Shown: one piece after another, positions 10,903-21,795 of the stretch
Layout: the number at the start of each line of letters is the position of its first letter
Numbering within the stretch: position 1 is the stretch's first letter
Assembly (NCBI GenBank): GCA_018240295.1
Contig: JAFEGB010000331.1
Location: 1 to 64,000 of the forward strand
Direction of reading: 5' to 3'
Length of the DNA: 64,000 nucleotides
DNA from: Pseudomonadota bacterium
GTDB taxonomy: Bacteria > Pseudomonadota > Gammaproteobacteria > Competibacterales > Competibacteraceae
Program-made: the position numbers and the translations under genes
Notes under the pieces: generated by a model
What the model was told of the DNA's origin: nothing
The model's database searches: none
The model's input: only the letters and a program-made list of their open reading frames with translations

Positions 10903-12135
10903 TCAGAAATTGCCCTGGAACCACGCCTTCATGCGCGCAAACAGCCCCTGGCGGTTCTCGCGCAGCGGGCCGGTGCGCACCGGCCCGCGTGCCTCTGCAC
11001 CGACCAGCAGCAGGCCGACCGCCGTCGAGCAGGCCGGATTGGCCAGCACCTCCTGCAGACCGGTGACCGCCAGCGAGGTGCCCGCGCGCACCGGCACGTG
11101 GAAGATCTCCTCGGCCAGCTCGACCGCACCGCGGATGCGCGAGCTGCCGCCGGTCAGCACGATGCCGGCGGCGAGCATGTCCTCGAAGCCGCTGCGGCGC
11201 AGCTCGGCCTGCACCAGCCCGAACAGCTCCTCGTAGCGGGCTTCGACCACCTCGGCGAGCGTCTGCATCGACAGCCGCCGCGGTGCGCGCTCGCCGACGC
11301 TCGGCACGTCGATCTCCTGATCGGCCGGCGCCAGCGCCGTCAGGCAGGTCGCGTGCTGGATCTTCAGGCTCTCGGCGAACTGCGTCGGCGTGCGGAAGGC
11401 CACGGCGATGTCGTTGGTGACCTGGTCACCGGCAATCGGGATCACCGCCGAGTGCTGGATCGCGCCGTTGACGAACACCGCGAGATCGGTCGTGCCGCCG
11501 CCGATGTCGACCAGGCAGACCCCGAGTTCGCGCTCGTCCTCGGTCAGCACCGCACGCGCCGAGGCGAGCGGCTGCAGCACGATGTCGTCGACCTCCAGCG
11601 AGCAGCGCTCGACGCACTTGACGATGTTCTGCGCGGCGCTGACCGCGCCGGTGACCATGTGCACGCGCGCCTCCAGGCGCACGCCGGACATGCCGATCGG
11701 CTCGCGGATGCCTTCCTGGTGATCGATCAGGAACTCCTGCGCGAGGATGTGCAGGACCTTCTGATCGGTCGGGATCGCGACGGCGCCGGCGGCCTCGATG
11801 ACGCGGTCGATGTCCTCCTGCGTCACTTCCTTGTCGCGGATCGGCACGATGCCGTGCGAGTTCAGGCTGCGGATGTGGCTGCCGGCGATGCCGGTGTGCA
11901 CGGAGTGGATCTGGCAGCCGGCGGTGCGCTCGGCTTCCTCGATCGCGTGCTGGATCGACTGCACGGTCGACTCGATGTTGACGACGACGCCCTTCTTCAG
12001 GCCGCGCGACGGATGCATGCCGACGCCGATGACCTCCATCGAGCCATCCGCCGCGGCCTCACCGACCAGCGCCACGACCTTGGACGTGCCGATGTCGAGG
12101 CCGACCACCATTTTCTTTTCGTTCTTGCGCGACAT
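10903..12135 (-). CDS. ftsA: Cell division protein FtsA
   Basis: Actin-like membrane tether of the Z ring. 410 residues. Actin/HSP70-type nucleotide motifs are visible: VVGLDIGTSKVVALVGE at the N-terminus, VDIGGGTTDLAVF in the middle and VLTGGSSRIRG later. The C-terminal amphipathic helix (LFARMKAWFQGNF) is the expected membrane-targeting sequence. The ATG at MSRKNEKK was chosen because it matches the usual short lead before VVGLDIG; its ribosome binding site is weak (ATCCTTTT), so translation may be coupled to ftsQ, which ends 28 bases upstream. Confidence 0.98.
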   Translation of the reverse strand: MSRKNEKKMVVGLDIGTSKVVALVGEAAADGSMEVIGVGMHPSRGLKKGVVVNIESTVQSIQHAIEEAERTAGCQIHSVHTGIAGSHIRSLNSHGIVPIRDKEVTQEDIDRVIEAAGAVAIPTDQKVLHILAQEFLIDHQEGIREPIGMSGVRLEARVHMVTGAVSAAQNIVKCVERCSLEVDDIVLQPLASARAVLTEDERELGVCLVDIGGGTTDLAVFVNGAIQHSAVIPIAGDQVTNDIAVAFRTPTQFAESLKIQHATCLTALAPADQEIDVPSVGERAPRRLSMQTLAEVVEARYEELFGLVQAELRRSGFEDMLAAGIVLTGGSSRIRGAVELAEEIFHVPVRAGTSLAVTGLQEVLANPACSTAVGLLLVGAEARGPVRTGPLRENRQGLFARMKAWFQGNF

Positions 12136-12163
12136 AAAAGGATGCGTTCCCGGTTTCCGGCGA

Positions 12164-13060
12164 TCAGCCGGCTTCGTGCCCGGTGAAGACCCGATCCTCG
12201 CTGCGCGCCGTGGCCGGCGCGGTGGCGATCGGGGCTCCCCGGGTTCTGCCATGGGTGCCGGGCTCCGCGGACGGCGCCTTCCAGCGCACCGCGAAACCGT
12301 TCAGGTACCGGAGATCCACCCCGGCGATGCGTTCGGCCTGGGCAGCCAGCACGCGCGGCCAGACCTCGATGAAGCGGGCGAGGCGCTCGGCGTAGGCCTC
12401 GCGGCCGAGCCGCAGCTCCAGCCCGGTGTCGAGGGTCAGCGTCCAGGCGCCGCGCGCATCCTGCTGCACGCGCACGACCTTGAGCCCCAGCGGTGCCAGC
12501 GCACGGCCGGTGTCGCCGTAGACGCGCATCAGCAGCGCCTCGTGTCCGTCGGGCGCGTCGAAGTTCGGCCACTCGTGCGGCTCGCGGATCTTCTGCGGCC
12601 GGAAGCGCGCGGCCCCGGTGTCGATCATCTCGTCCCTGCCCCAGTGCGCGAACGGCACGCGCTCGACGAAGCGCACCTCGACGGTGTCCGGCCAGCGGCG
12701 GCTGACCGCGACCGACTGCACCCAGGGGTTGTCGGCGAAGGCCGCGTGCAGGCTGCCCATGTCGAGGCGAAAGAAGTTGCGGCCGAGGTAGGGGCGCACG
12801 GCGGCCTCGGCATCCTCGGGGCCGAGGTTGCGCAGGTCGCCGTCGACGTGGACCTGGCGCAGCGGGAATTCGCCCTCGCGCAGCATCCAGTCGACGCCGC
12901 GCCAGCCGCCCCAGGCGATGCCGCCGAGCGCGAGCAGCGTGCCGCAGAAGCGCAGCGTGCGGCCGACCCACGGCGACAGCGGGGCCGCCCCGTCGCCGTC
13001 GCCGCGCAGCACGCGCGCGGTCGCCCCGCGCCGGCGCCGGCGTCGCAGCAGCGCACTCAT
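12164..13060 (-). CDS. ftsQ: Cell division protein FtsQ
   Basis: Bitopic divisome protein that joins FtsB/FtsL and recruits later proteins. 298 residues. It has a basic cytoplasmic head with a run of arginines (about residues 6-11), one membrane segment (about 38-55), then the POTRA domain (LRQVHVDGDLRNLGPEDAEAAV) and the FtsQ beta domain. The C-terminal tail is proline/arginine-rich and longer than in E. coli. The start ATG overlaps the stop of ddl by four bases (ATGA). Confidence 0.95.
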   Translation of the reverse strand: MSALLRRRRRRGATARVLRGDGDGAAPLSPWVGRTLRFCGTLLALGGIAWGGWRGVDWMLREGEFPLRQVHVDGDLRNLGPEDAEAAVRPYLGRNFFRLDMGSLHAAFADNPWVQSVAVSRRWPDTVEVRFVERVPFAHWGRDEMIDTGAARFRPQKIREPHEWPNFDAPDGHEALLMRVYGDTGRALAPLGLKVVRVQQDARGAWTLTLDTGLELRLGREAYAERLARFIEVWPRVLAAQAERIAGVDLRYLNGFAVRWKAPSAEPGTHGRTRGAPIATAPATARSEDRVFTGHEAG

Positions 13061-14025
13061 GCGTGCGCCTGCGCCGGGAGCGAGGTTTCGAGGATGCGCC
13101 AGCACAGCGACTCGACATCGATGCCGGCCGCGCGCGCAGCCATCGGCACCAGACTGTGGTCGGTCATGCCGGGCACGGTGTTGACTTCGAGCAGCCACGG
13201 CCGGTCCTCGGCATCGAGCACCAGATCGACGCGGCCCCAGCCGCTCGCCCCGACCGCCGCGTAGGCACGCCGGCAGAGTTCGCGCAGCGACTGTTCCAGC
13301 GCCTCCGGCAGGCCGGCCGGGCAGTGATAGACGGTGTCGTCGCGGTTGTACTTGGCTTCGTAGTCGTAGAACTCGACCGCGGCCTGCATGCGGATCAGCG
13401 GCAGCGCCGCATCGCCGAGCACGGCGCCGGTCAGTTCGCGACCGACGATCCACGGCTCGATCAGCACCGGCGAGCGGCAGGCCGCCGCCAGCCGGAAGGC
13501 TTCGGCGAGCTGTCCGGCGTGCTCGACGCGGCTGACGCCGATGCTGGAGCCCTCGCGCGTCGGCTTGACCGCGAGCGGCAGGCCGAGCGTCTCGATGACG
13601 CCTTCGAGCTCGCGCTCGCAGGTCACGAGCCGGTGCGCGAGCACCGGCAGGCCCTCGGCGAGCCAGATCTGCTTGGTGCGCAGCTTGTCCATGCCGATCG
13701 CCGAGGCCTGCACGCCGCTGCCGGTGTAGGGGATGCCGAGCAGCTCCAGCGCGCCCTGGATCACGCCGTCCTCGCCGCCGCGGCCGTGCAGCACGATGAA
13801 GGCGCGGTCATAGGCACCGGCGCGCAGCACGTCGGTCACGTCGCGGCCGGCATCGATGCCGTGTGCATCGACGCCGCGCCGGCGCAGCGCGCCGAGCACG
13901 GTGGCGCCGCTGCGCAGCGATACCTCGCGTTCGGCCGACCAGCCGCCATAGAGCACGGCCACCTTGCCGAAGGCGGCGGGATCGGTGCAGTGCGGGCTCG
14001 GGTCGGACATCGGCTTCGTCGTCAT
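13057..14025 (-). CDS. ddl: D-alanine--D-alanine ligase
   Basis: ATP-grasp enzyme that makes the D-Ala-D-Ala dipeptide used by MurF. 322 residues, DdlB type, as usual inside dcw clusters. Motifs include VAVLYGGWSAEREVSLRSG, HGRGGEDGVIQG, KPTREGSSIGV and EVNTVPGMTDHSLVP. The first ATG (MTTKPMSDP) has GGAACCGAAG upstream; a second ATG five codons later is possible. It lies 95 bases after murC. Confidence 0.96.
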   Translation of the reverse strand: MTTKPMSDPSPHCTDPAAFGKVAVLYGGWSAEREVSLRSGATVLGALRRRGVDAHGIDAGRDVTDVLRAGAYDRAFIVLHGRGGEDGVIQGALELLGIPYTGSGVQASAIGMDKLRTKQIWLAEGLPVLAHRLVTCERELEGVIETLGLPLAVKPTREGSSIGVSRVEHAGQLAEAFRLAAACRSPVLIEPWIVGRELTGAVLGDAALPLIRMQAAVEFYDYEAKYNRDDTVYHCPAGLPEALEQSLRELCRRAYAAVGASGWGRVDLVLDAEDRPWLLEVNTVPGMTDHSLVPMAARAAGIDVESLCWRILETSLPAQAHA

Positions 14026-14119
14026 CTTCGGTTCCGGGTGCAGTGTGGTGCACCGTCGTCATTCGGGCGCTGCGTCGCAGCAAAAAAACCGGGGATTCTC
14101 GCAAAAAGGCCGGGCCGGG
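14026..14119 (-). other. murC-ddl spacer with two T-runs
   Basis: The longest gap inside the otherwise overlapping mur/fts block. On the mRNA strand it contains T5 and then T7 about 14 bases apart, after GC-rich CCGG motifs. Only short self-complementary CCGG pairs precede the runs, so a partial terminator is possible but not convincing. Confidence 0.35.
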
Positions 14120-15549
<1,430 letters not shown>

Positions 15550-15553
<4 letters not shown>

Positions 15554-16740
15554 GTCCGGGGGTCCTGCGCGGAATTCGTGGGATTTGCCGGATCGGCCGG
15601 ATTTGCCGGATCGGCCGGGTTCGTCGGAGCCGGTGCCGGATGCGCGAGCGCCAGCCCCAGCTCGGCAACCGTGCGCGCCGCGTCGGGCCGGGCCAGCGCG
15701 CGCGCGGCGAGCGCCATCGCCAGCAGCCGCTCGCGATCGGGCAGCAGCGCGGCGAGTTCGGCGGCGAGGGATTCGGGCGTCAGCGTCGCCTGCACGAGCA
15801 CGCGCGCGGCCCCGGCGCGCTCCAGGAAGCGGCCGTTGGCGCTCTGGTGGTCGTCGACCGCGAACGGGAACGGCACCAGCAGGCTGGCGACGCCGGCGGC
15901 GGCGAGTTCGGCGACGGTCAGCGCACCGGCGCGGCAGACGACCAGATCGGCCGCGGCGTAGGCCGCGGCCATGTCGTCGATGAAGGGCTCCAGGCGCGCC
16001 TCGACGCCGGCCTCCCGATAGGCCGCAGCCGCTTCATCCAGCATGCGGCCGCCGGCCTGATGCACGACCTCGGGCCGGTTCGCTGCCGGCAGCAGCGCCA
16101 GCGCCTGCGGCACGAGCCGGTTCAGCGCCAGCGCGCCCTGGCTGCCGCCGAGCACCAGCAGGCGCGGGCGGCCGCCGTGCGTCGCGCCGCGCACGACCGG
16201 CGACGGCAGCTGCGCGATCGCCGCGCGCACCGGGTTGCCGGTCGTGACCGCGCCGAGGGCGGCCGGGAAGGCGCCGGGGAAGGCCTCGCAGACGCGGGTC
16301 GCGAGCCGCGCGAGGATGCGGTTGGTGTAGCCGGCGATGGCGTTCTGCTCATGGATCAGCAGCGGCACGCCGAGCAGGCGCGCCATCAGTCCGGCCGGAC
16401 CGCTGACGTAACCGCCGAAGCCGAGCACCAGCCGCGGCCGCAGCCGGCGCAGCACGCGCGCGGCCTGCCAGAGCGCACGCGCGAGCATCAGCGGCGCGGC
16501 CAGCCGCCGCGCCCAGCCCTTGCCGCGCAGGCCGGCGACTTCCAGCCATTCGACCGCAAAGCCGTGCGCGGGCACGAGCCTGGCTTCGAGCCCGCTGCGC
16601 GCACCGAGCCAGACCACCGGCACGCCGCGCGCGCGCAGCTCGGCGGCGACGGCGAGCGCCGGGAACACGTGGCCGCCGGTGCCGCCGGCCATCACCAGCA
16701 CCGGCGCGCCGCCGGCCGGCATCGGAACCGGCGTGCTCAT
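15550..16740 (-). CDS. murG: UDP-N-acetylglucosamine transferase MurG
   Basis: GT-B glycosyltransferase that converts lipid I to lipid II at the inner face of the membrane. 396 residues, longer than the usual 355-360 because of a C-terminal tail. Motifs are [48 protein letters not shown] and the donor-binding [11 protein letters not shown]. The tail holds a six-residue repeat, NPADPA twice, encoded by an 18-bp tandem DNA repeat. The ATG overlaps the ftsW stop (ATGA). Confidence 0.97.
15581..15616. repeat. Two perfect 18-bp tandem repeats in the 3' end of murG
   Basis: The unit GGATTTGCCGGATCGGCC occurs twice head to tail, with a degenerate third copy after it. On the minus strand it codes for NPADPA repeats in the MurG tail. 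The unit is a multiple of three, so copy-number changes would keep the frame. Confidence 0.9.
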
Positions 16741-17942
16741 GGCGCGCGCACCTTCGCAAGCAGCCGGTCGCGCCTGAGCTTCGGGTCCTCTTCGAGCCGC
16801 GATTCGGCATCGACGCGCAGCAGGATCGCGTAGGCGATGCACATGACGACCAGCGAGGAGCCGCCGTAGCTGATGAACGGCAGCGTCAGGCCCTTGGTCG
16901 GCAGCACGCCCATGTTCACGCCCATGTTGATCAGCGCCTGGAAGCCGATCCACAGGCCGATGCCGTAGGCCACCGAGGCGCCGAAGGGCTGGCGCAGGCG
17001 CTCGCAGCGCGCGCCGACCTGGAAGCTGCGCACGACGATGACCAGATAGGTCGCGAGCACGCAGAGCACGCCGAGCAGGCCGAGCTCCTCGGCGATGATC
17101 GCGAAGATGAAGTCGGTGTAGGCCTCGGGCAGGTAGAAGAGCTTCTGCACGCTGGCGCCGAGTCCGACGCCGTCGAACTCGCCGCGGCCGATCGCGATCA
17201 GCGACTGCGTGAGCTGGAAGCCCTTGTTGAACGGGTCTTCCCACGGGTTCAGGAAGCTCGACAGGCGCGCGCGCCGGTACGGCGAGGACCACAGCAGCAC
17301 GGCCATGCCGCCGACCACGAGCAGCTGCATCGCCGAGAACTGCCAGAAGTTGACGCCGCCGAGGAACACCAGCCCGAGCGCGACGGCGATGATGACCATG
17401 GTCGCGCCGAAGTCCGGCTCCATCAGCAGCAGCAGCGCCAGCACGCCGAGCACCATCAGCGGCCGGATCATCGCGACGATCGACTCGCGCAGCGCCTGCG
17501 CGTGGCGGCGCAGATAGCCGGCGACGTACAGGATCGACGCGAGCTTGGCGAGCTCCGAGACCTGCACGTTCATGATGCCGAGGTTGATCCAGCGCCACGA
17601 ACCGTTGACGCGCCGGCCGATGCCGGGGATCAGCACCAGCACCAGCAGCACGCCGACGACCATCAGGATCGCCGGTCCGCGGCGATACCAGGTCTCGACC
17701 TCGACCTGGAAGGCCAGCCAGCCGAGCAGCAGGCCGAGGGCGACGTAGGCGAACTCGCGGTACAGGAAGTACAGCGGCGCATCGGCCTGACGGTCGGCGA
17801 TCGGCATCGAGGCCGAGGTCACCATCAGCACGCCGAAGGCGATCAGGCCGATGGCCGGGAACACCAGCCACGGGTCGAGCGGTGCCAGCCGGTCATGGTC
17901 GGGCGCGACGTGGCGCACGCGGTCGATGACGACGTTCAGCAT
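16737..17942 (-). CDS. ftsW: Lipid II polymerase FtsW (SEDS family)
   Basis: Septal peptidoglycan glycosyltransferase of the SEDS family, partner of FtsI. 401 residues with about ten membrane segments. Family marks are GSWRWINLG, SELAKLASILYVAGYL, LMEPDFGATMVI, the long loop NPWEDPFNKGFQLTQSLIAIGRGEFDGVGLG, and LPTKGLTLPFISYGGSSL. Its start lies within the end of murD (7-base overlap) and its stop overlaps the murG start. Confidence 0.98.
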   Translation of the reverse strand: MLNVVIDRVRHVAPDHDRLAPLDPWLVFPAIGLIAFGVLMVTSASMPIADRQADAPLYFLYREFAYVALGLLLGWLAFQVEVETWYRRGPAILMVVGVLLVLVLIPGIGRRVNGSWRWINLGIMNVQVSELAKLASILYVAGYLRRHAQALRESIVAMIRPLMVLGVLALLLLMEPDFGATMVIIAVALGLVFLGGVNFWQFSAMQLLVVGGMAVLLWSSPYRRARLSSFLNPWEDPFNKGFQLTQSLIAIGRGEFDGVGLGASVQKLFYLPEAYTDFIFAIIAEELGLLGVLCVLATYLVIVVRSFQVGARCERLRQPFGASVAYGIGLWIGFQALINMGVNMGVLPTKGLTLPFISYGGSSLVVMCIAYAILLRVDAESRLEEDPKLRRDRLLAKVRAP

Positions 17943-19327
17943 GAGCCGGCCACCCGCCGTGCAGCCTGCGCGAACAGCCGGCCGCGTTCGGCGTAGCTGC
18001 GGTACATGTCGAGGCTCGCGCAGGCCGGCGACAGCAGCACGATGTCGCCGGGCTGCGCGAGCGCGGCAGCGCGCGCGACCGCCTGCTCCATGTCCGCGAC
18101 CCGCTCGCAGGGCAGGCGCCCGGCGAGCGCTGCCTCGATGCGCGGCGCATCGCGCCCGAGCAGCACGACGGCGCGGGCGCGGCCGTCGAGGGCCTCGGCG
18201 AGCGGCGCGAAGTCCTGGCCCTTGCCGTCGCCGCCGGCGATCAGCACCAGCCGGCCGGGCAGGCCGGCGATCGCCGCGACGGTCGCCCCGACGTTGGTGC
18301 CCTTGGAATCGTCATACCAGCGCACGCCGGAGTGCTCGGCGACCAGCTGCGTGCGGTGCGCAAGGCCGGCGAAGGCCCGCGCCGCCGCCAGCATCGGCGC
18401 CAGCGGCAGGCCGGCGGCCGCACCGAGTGCGAGCGCCGCGAGCACGTTCAGGGCGTTGTGCAGGCCGCCGATGCGAAGCTCCGCGGCATCGAGCAGCGCC
18501 GTGGCGCCGTGCATCAGCCGGATCGTGTCGCCGTGGCGTTCGAGGCCGTAGTCATCGGCAGCCGGCGGCCGGTCGCTGCCGAAGCCGATCACCGGCCGCT
18601 CCGGCCGGATCATCGCGCGCACGCGCGCATCGTCACGGTTGACGACCTGCACGGCGGCGCGCTCGAACAGCCGCGCCTTGGCCGCGGCGTAGTCGTCCAT
18701 GCCGTCGTAGCGGTCGAGGTGATCGGCGCTGACGTTCAGCACGGTCGCGGCCACGCAGGCGAGCGAGTGCGTGGTTTCGAGCTGGAAGCTGGAGAGCTCC
18801 AGCACGTACAGCCCCGGCACGTCGCCGGCGGCCTCGCGTTCGAGCCACAGATCGAGCGCCGCCGTGCCGAGGTTGCCGCCGACCGCCGGGCGCACGCCGG
18901 CGGCGGTGGCCATCTCGCCGAGCAGCGTGGTCACGGTCGACTTGCCGTTCGAGCCGGTGATGCCGATCACCGGCACGTCCGTCAGGCGCGCGAACAGCTC
19001 GATGTCGCCCCAGACCGGCACGCCGCGCGCCGCGCAGGCGGCGATCGCCGGCGTGCGCACGCTGATGCCGGGGCTGACGATCAGCCGGGCGGCGCGCGCG
19101 AACAGGGCTTCGGCCTGAATCAATCCGAAGTCGCCGCAGCAGACCTCGGCCTCAGGGGCGATGCGATCGAGCTCGGCAAGCCCGGGCGGTGCGCTGCGCG
19201 TGTCGACGACGGCGAAGCTCGCGCCGAGGTGCGCGAGCGTGCGCGCCGCCGACAGGCCGGAGACGCCGAGCCCGACGACCAGCGTCAGGCCGTGGAGATC
19301 GGGACGGGGAGCCGGGACCATGACCAT
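17936..19327 (-). CDS. murD: UDP-N-acetylmuramoylalanine--D-glutamate ligase MurD
   Basis: Adds D-Glu to UDP-MurNAc-L-Ala. 463 residues. Rossmann-like N-terminus LVVGLGVSGLSAARTL, ATP loop GITGSNGKSTVTTLL, NVSADHLDRYDGM, and the catalytic DDSKGTNVGA. Two ATGs two codons apart (19327 and 19321) are possible; the first was taken. It starts 7 bases after mraY. Confidence 0.98.
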   Translation of the reverse strand: MVMVPAPRPDLHGLTLVVGLGVSGLSAARTLAHLGASFAVVDTRSAPPGLAELDRIAPEAEVCCGDFGLIQAEALFARAARLIVSPGISVRTPAIAACAARGVPVWGDIELFARLTDVPVIGITGSNGKSTVTTLLGEMATAAGVRPAVGGNLGTAALDLWLEREAAGDVPGLYVLELSSFQLETTHSLACVAATVLNVSADHLDRYDGMDDYAAAKARLFERAAVQVVNRDDARVRAMIRPERPVIGFGSDRPPAADDYGLERHGDTIRLMHGATALLDAAELRIGGLHNALNVLAALALGAAAGLPLAPMLAAARAFAGLAHRTQLVAEHSGVRWYDDSKGTNVGATVAAIAGLPGRLVLIAGGDGKGQDFAPLAEALDGRARAVVLLGRDAPRIEAALAGRLPCERVADMEQAVARAAALAQPGDIVLLSPACASLDMYRSYAERGRLFAQAARRVAGSC

Positions 19328-19334
19328 GGGCGGC

Positions 19335-20417
19335 TCACCGGATCTTCAGCGTGGACAGGCCGATCATCACGAGGATCACCGTGATGATCCAGAAGCGCAC
19401 GATCACGCGCGGCTCCGGCCAGCCCTTGAGTTCGAAGTGGTGATGGATCGGCGCCATCCGGAAGATGCGCCGGCCGGTCAGCTTGTACGAGCCGACCTGC
19501 AGGATCACCGACACGGTCTCCATGACGAACACGCCACCCATGATCACCAGCACGATCTCCTGACGCACGATCACGGCGACGATGCCGAGGGCCGCGCCGA
19601 GCGCGAGCGCGCCGACATCGCCCATGAACACCTGCGCCGGATAGGCGTTGAACCACAGGAAGCCGAGGCCGGCGCCGAAGATCGCGCCGCAGAACACGAT
19701 CATCTCGCCGACGCCGGAGATGTACGGGATGCCGAGATAGCCGGCGAACACCGAGTTGCCGGTCACGTAGGCGATGACGCCGAGGCCGCCGGCGACCATG
19801 ACCGTCGGCATGATCGCCAGACCGTCGAGGCCGTCGGTCAGGTTCACGGCGTTGCTGGAGCCGACGATGGTCAGGTATGCGAGCAGCAGGAACCACGGAC
19901 CGAGGTCGATCGCGACGTGCTTGAAGAACGGCACGATCAGCTGCGTCGACACCGGCGTCTTGGCGATCAGGTACAGCAGCAGCGCGGCGAGCGCGCCGGC
20001 GATGGTCTGCCAGAAGTATTTCTCCTTCGCCGACAGACCCTTGCTGTTCTTCTTGACCAGCTTGCGGTAGTCATCGACCCAGCCGATGGCGCCGAAGGCC
20101 AGCGTCACGCCGAGCACGATCCACACGTAGGGATTGCGCAGGTCCGCCCACAGCAGCGTCGAGACCGCGATCGCGACCAGGATCAGCGCGCCGCCCATCG
20201 TCGGCGTGCCGGCCTTCTTCAGGTGCGTCTGCGGCCCGTCGCTGCGCACCTGCTGGCCGATCTGGTATTGCGACAGCCGGCGGATCATCACCGGCCCGAC
20301 CAGCAGCGCGAGCAGCAGCGCCGTCAGCAGCCCGAGGATCGCGCGCAGCGTCAGGTACGAAAAGACATTGAAGCCGCTGTACAGCTGGGTCAGCAGCTCG
20401 GCCAGGAAAACCAGCAT
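19335..20417 (-). CDS. mraY: Phospho-MurNAc-pentapeptide transferase MraY
   Basis: Integral membrane enzyme that makes lipid I on undecaprenyl phosphate. 360 residues, identical in length to the E. coli protein when started at [23 protein letters not shown]. An upstream ATG at 20453 would give 12 extra residues overlapping murF and is rejected. Catalytic marks are [17 protein letters not shown] and the HHHFELKGW motif. About ten membrane segments. Its ATG lies four bases after the murF stop. Confidence 0.98.
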   Translation of the reverse strand: MLVFLAELLTQLYSGFNVFSYLTLRAILGLLTALLLALLVGPVMIRRLSQYQIGQQVRSDGPQTHLKKAGTPTMGGALILVAIAVSTLLWADLRNPYVWIVLGVTLAFGAIGWVDDYRKLVKKNSKGLSAKEKYFWQTIAGALAALLLYLIAKTPVSTQLIVPFFKHVAIDLGPWFLLLAYLTIVGSSNAVNLTDGLDGLAIMPTVMVAGGLGVIAYVTGNSVFAGYLGIPYISGVGEMIVFCGAIFGAGLGFLWFNAYPAQVFMGDVGALALGAALGIVAVIVRQEIVLVIMGGVFVMETVSVILQVGSYKLTGRRIFRMAPIHHHFELKGWPEPRVIVRFWIITVILVMIGLSTLKIR

Positions 20418-20421
20418 TTGT

Positions 20422-21795
20422 TCAGTGCGCTCCCGCCAGGGGGTCGTGGTCATGGGGATCGAGGGCCCGCACGACGCGCTCCATGCGCATCGAACGCGAG
20501 CCCTTGACCAGAATCGTCGGCGCCACGCCGGCGGCGAGATCCGCCGCGAGCGTCGCCGTCAGGCTGTCGATGTCGTCGAAGTGCCGGCCACCGGCACCGA
20601 AGGCCCGCACCGCGTGCCGGCTGCGGCTGCCCAGCGCGTACAGGCGCGCGAAGCCGCAGGCACGCGCGCGCTCGCCGCTCTGGGCGTGCAGCGCGTCGGC
20701 CTCGGCCCCGAGCTCGCCCATGTCGCCGAGCACCAGCCAGTGCTCGCCGGGCTCGGCCGCCAGCGTCTCCAGCCCGGCGGCGAGCGAGGCCGGATTGGCG
20801 TTGTAGGCGTCGTTGACGAGCGTCGCGCCGTGCAGGCCGGCGAGGCGCTGCAGGCGCCCGGCGACCGGATGCAGCGACGCAAGGCCGGCGGCGATGTCTT
20901 CGGCGCCCGCGCCGAGCGCATAGGTCGCGGCGGCGGCCGCGCAGGCGTTGCGCAGGTTGTGCCGGCCGCTCAGCGGCAGTTCGAACTCGATGTGCTCCCG
21001 CTGCGGCAGGCTCAGGCGCACGCGCTGCGTGGCGGCATCGAGGACGACGGCGCTCACGTCGGCCGGTGCGTCCAGCCCGAAGCTCAGCGCCGGGCGGGCG
21101 CCGACCAGCTCGCGCCAGTAGCCGAAGTAGCGGTCATCGGCATTGAGGATCGCCACGCCCTGCGCACCGAGCCCGGTGAAGATCTCGCCCTTGGCGCGCG
21201 CGACGCCGTCGAGGCTGCCGAAGCCTTCGAGGTGGCAGGGACCGGCGTTGTTGAGGATCGCGACCGAGGGCTGCACCAGGGCGGTCAGGTAGGCGATCTC
21301 GCCGGGGTGGTTGGCCCCCATCTCGATGACCGCGCAGTCGTGGTCCTCATCGAGGCCGAGCAGCGTCAGCGGCACGCCGATGTCGTTGTTCAGGTTGCCG
21401 CGCGTCGCCAGCACCCGGGCACGCCGGCGCAGGATCGCCGCCGACATCTCCTTCAGCGTGGTCTTGCCGTTGGAGCCGGTCAGGCCGATCACCGGACCGC
21501 GGAAGGCCGCGCGCGCCAGCGCACCGAGCCGCCCGAGCGCGAGCCGGGTGTCCGGCACCAGCAGCTGCGGCAGGTCGAGCGGCTGCGGATGCGCGACCAG
21601 CGCCGCGCAGGCCCCGCGCGCGGCCGCGGTCGCGACCCAGGCGTGACCGTCGAAGTTCGGGCCGGCCAGCGCGACGAACAGCTCGCCGGGCGCGATCGTG
21701 CGCGAATCGGTCGACACGCCGCGGACTTCGGTGTCGTGGCCGGTCAGTTCGGCGCACAGTCCGGTCGCGAGGTGCGAGAGCGGCTGCGGCTTCAT
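20422..21795 (-). CDS. murF: UDP-MurNAc-tripeptide--D-Ala-D-Ala ligase MurF
   Basis: Adds D-Ala-D-Ala to complete the UDP-MurNAc-pentapeptide. 457 residues. N-terminal substrate domain ([17 protein letters not shown]), ATP loop [38 protein letters not shown], and [20 protein letters not shown] overlap with murE upstream. Confidence 0.98.
   Translation of the reverse strand: MKPQPLSHLATGLCAELTGHDTEVRGVSTDSRTIAPGELFVALAGPNFDGHAWVATAAARGACAALVAHPQPLDLPQLLVPDTRLALGRLGALARAAFRGPVIGLTGSNGKTTLKEMSAAILRRRARVLATRGNLNNDIGVPLTLLGLDEDHDCAVIEMGANHPGEIAYLTALVQPSVAILNNAGPCHLEGFGSLDGVARAKGEIFTGLGAQGVAILNADDRYFGYWRELVGARPALSFGLDAPADVSAVVLDAATQRVRLSLPQREHIEFELPLSGRHNLRNACAAAAATYALGAGAEDIAAGLASLHPVAGRLQRLAGLHGATLVNDAYNANPASLAAGLETLAAEPGEHWLVLGDMGELGAEADALHAQSGERARACGFARLYALGSRSRHAVRAFGAGGRHFDDIDSLTATLAADLAAGVAPTILVKGSRSMRMERVVRALDPHDHDPLAGAH

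Noticed and set aside
19335-20453. Upstream ATG for mraY (372 residues)
   Set aside because: It overlaps the end of murF and adds residues not found in the family. The 20417 ATG gives the standard 360-residue protein.
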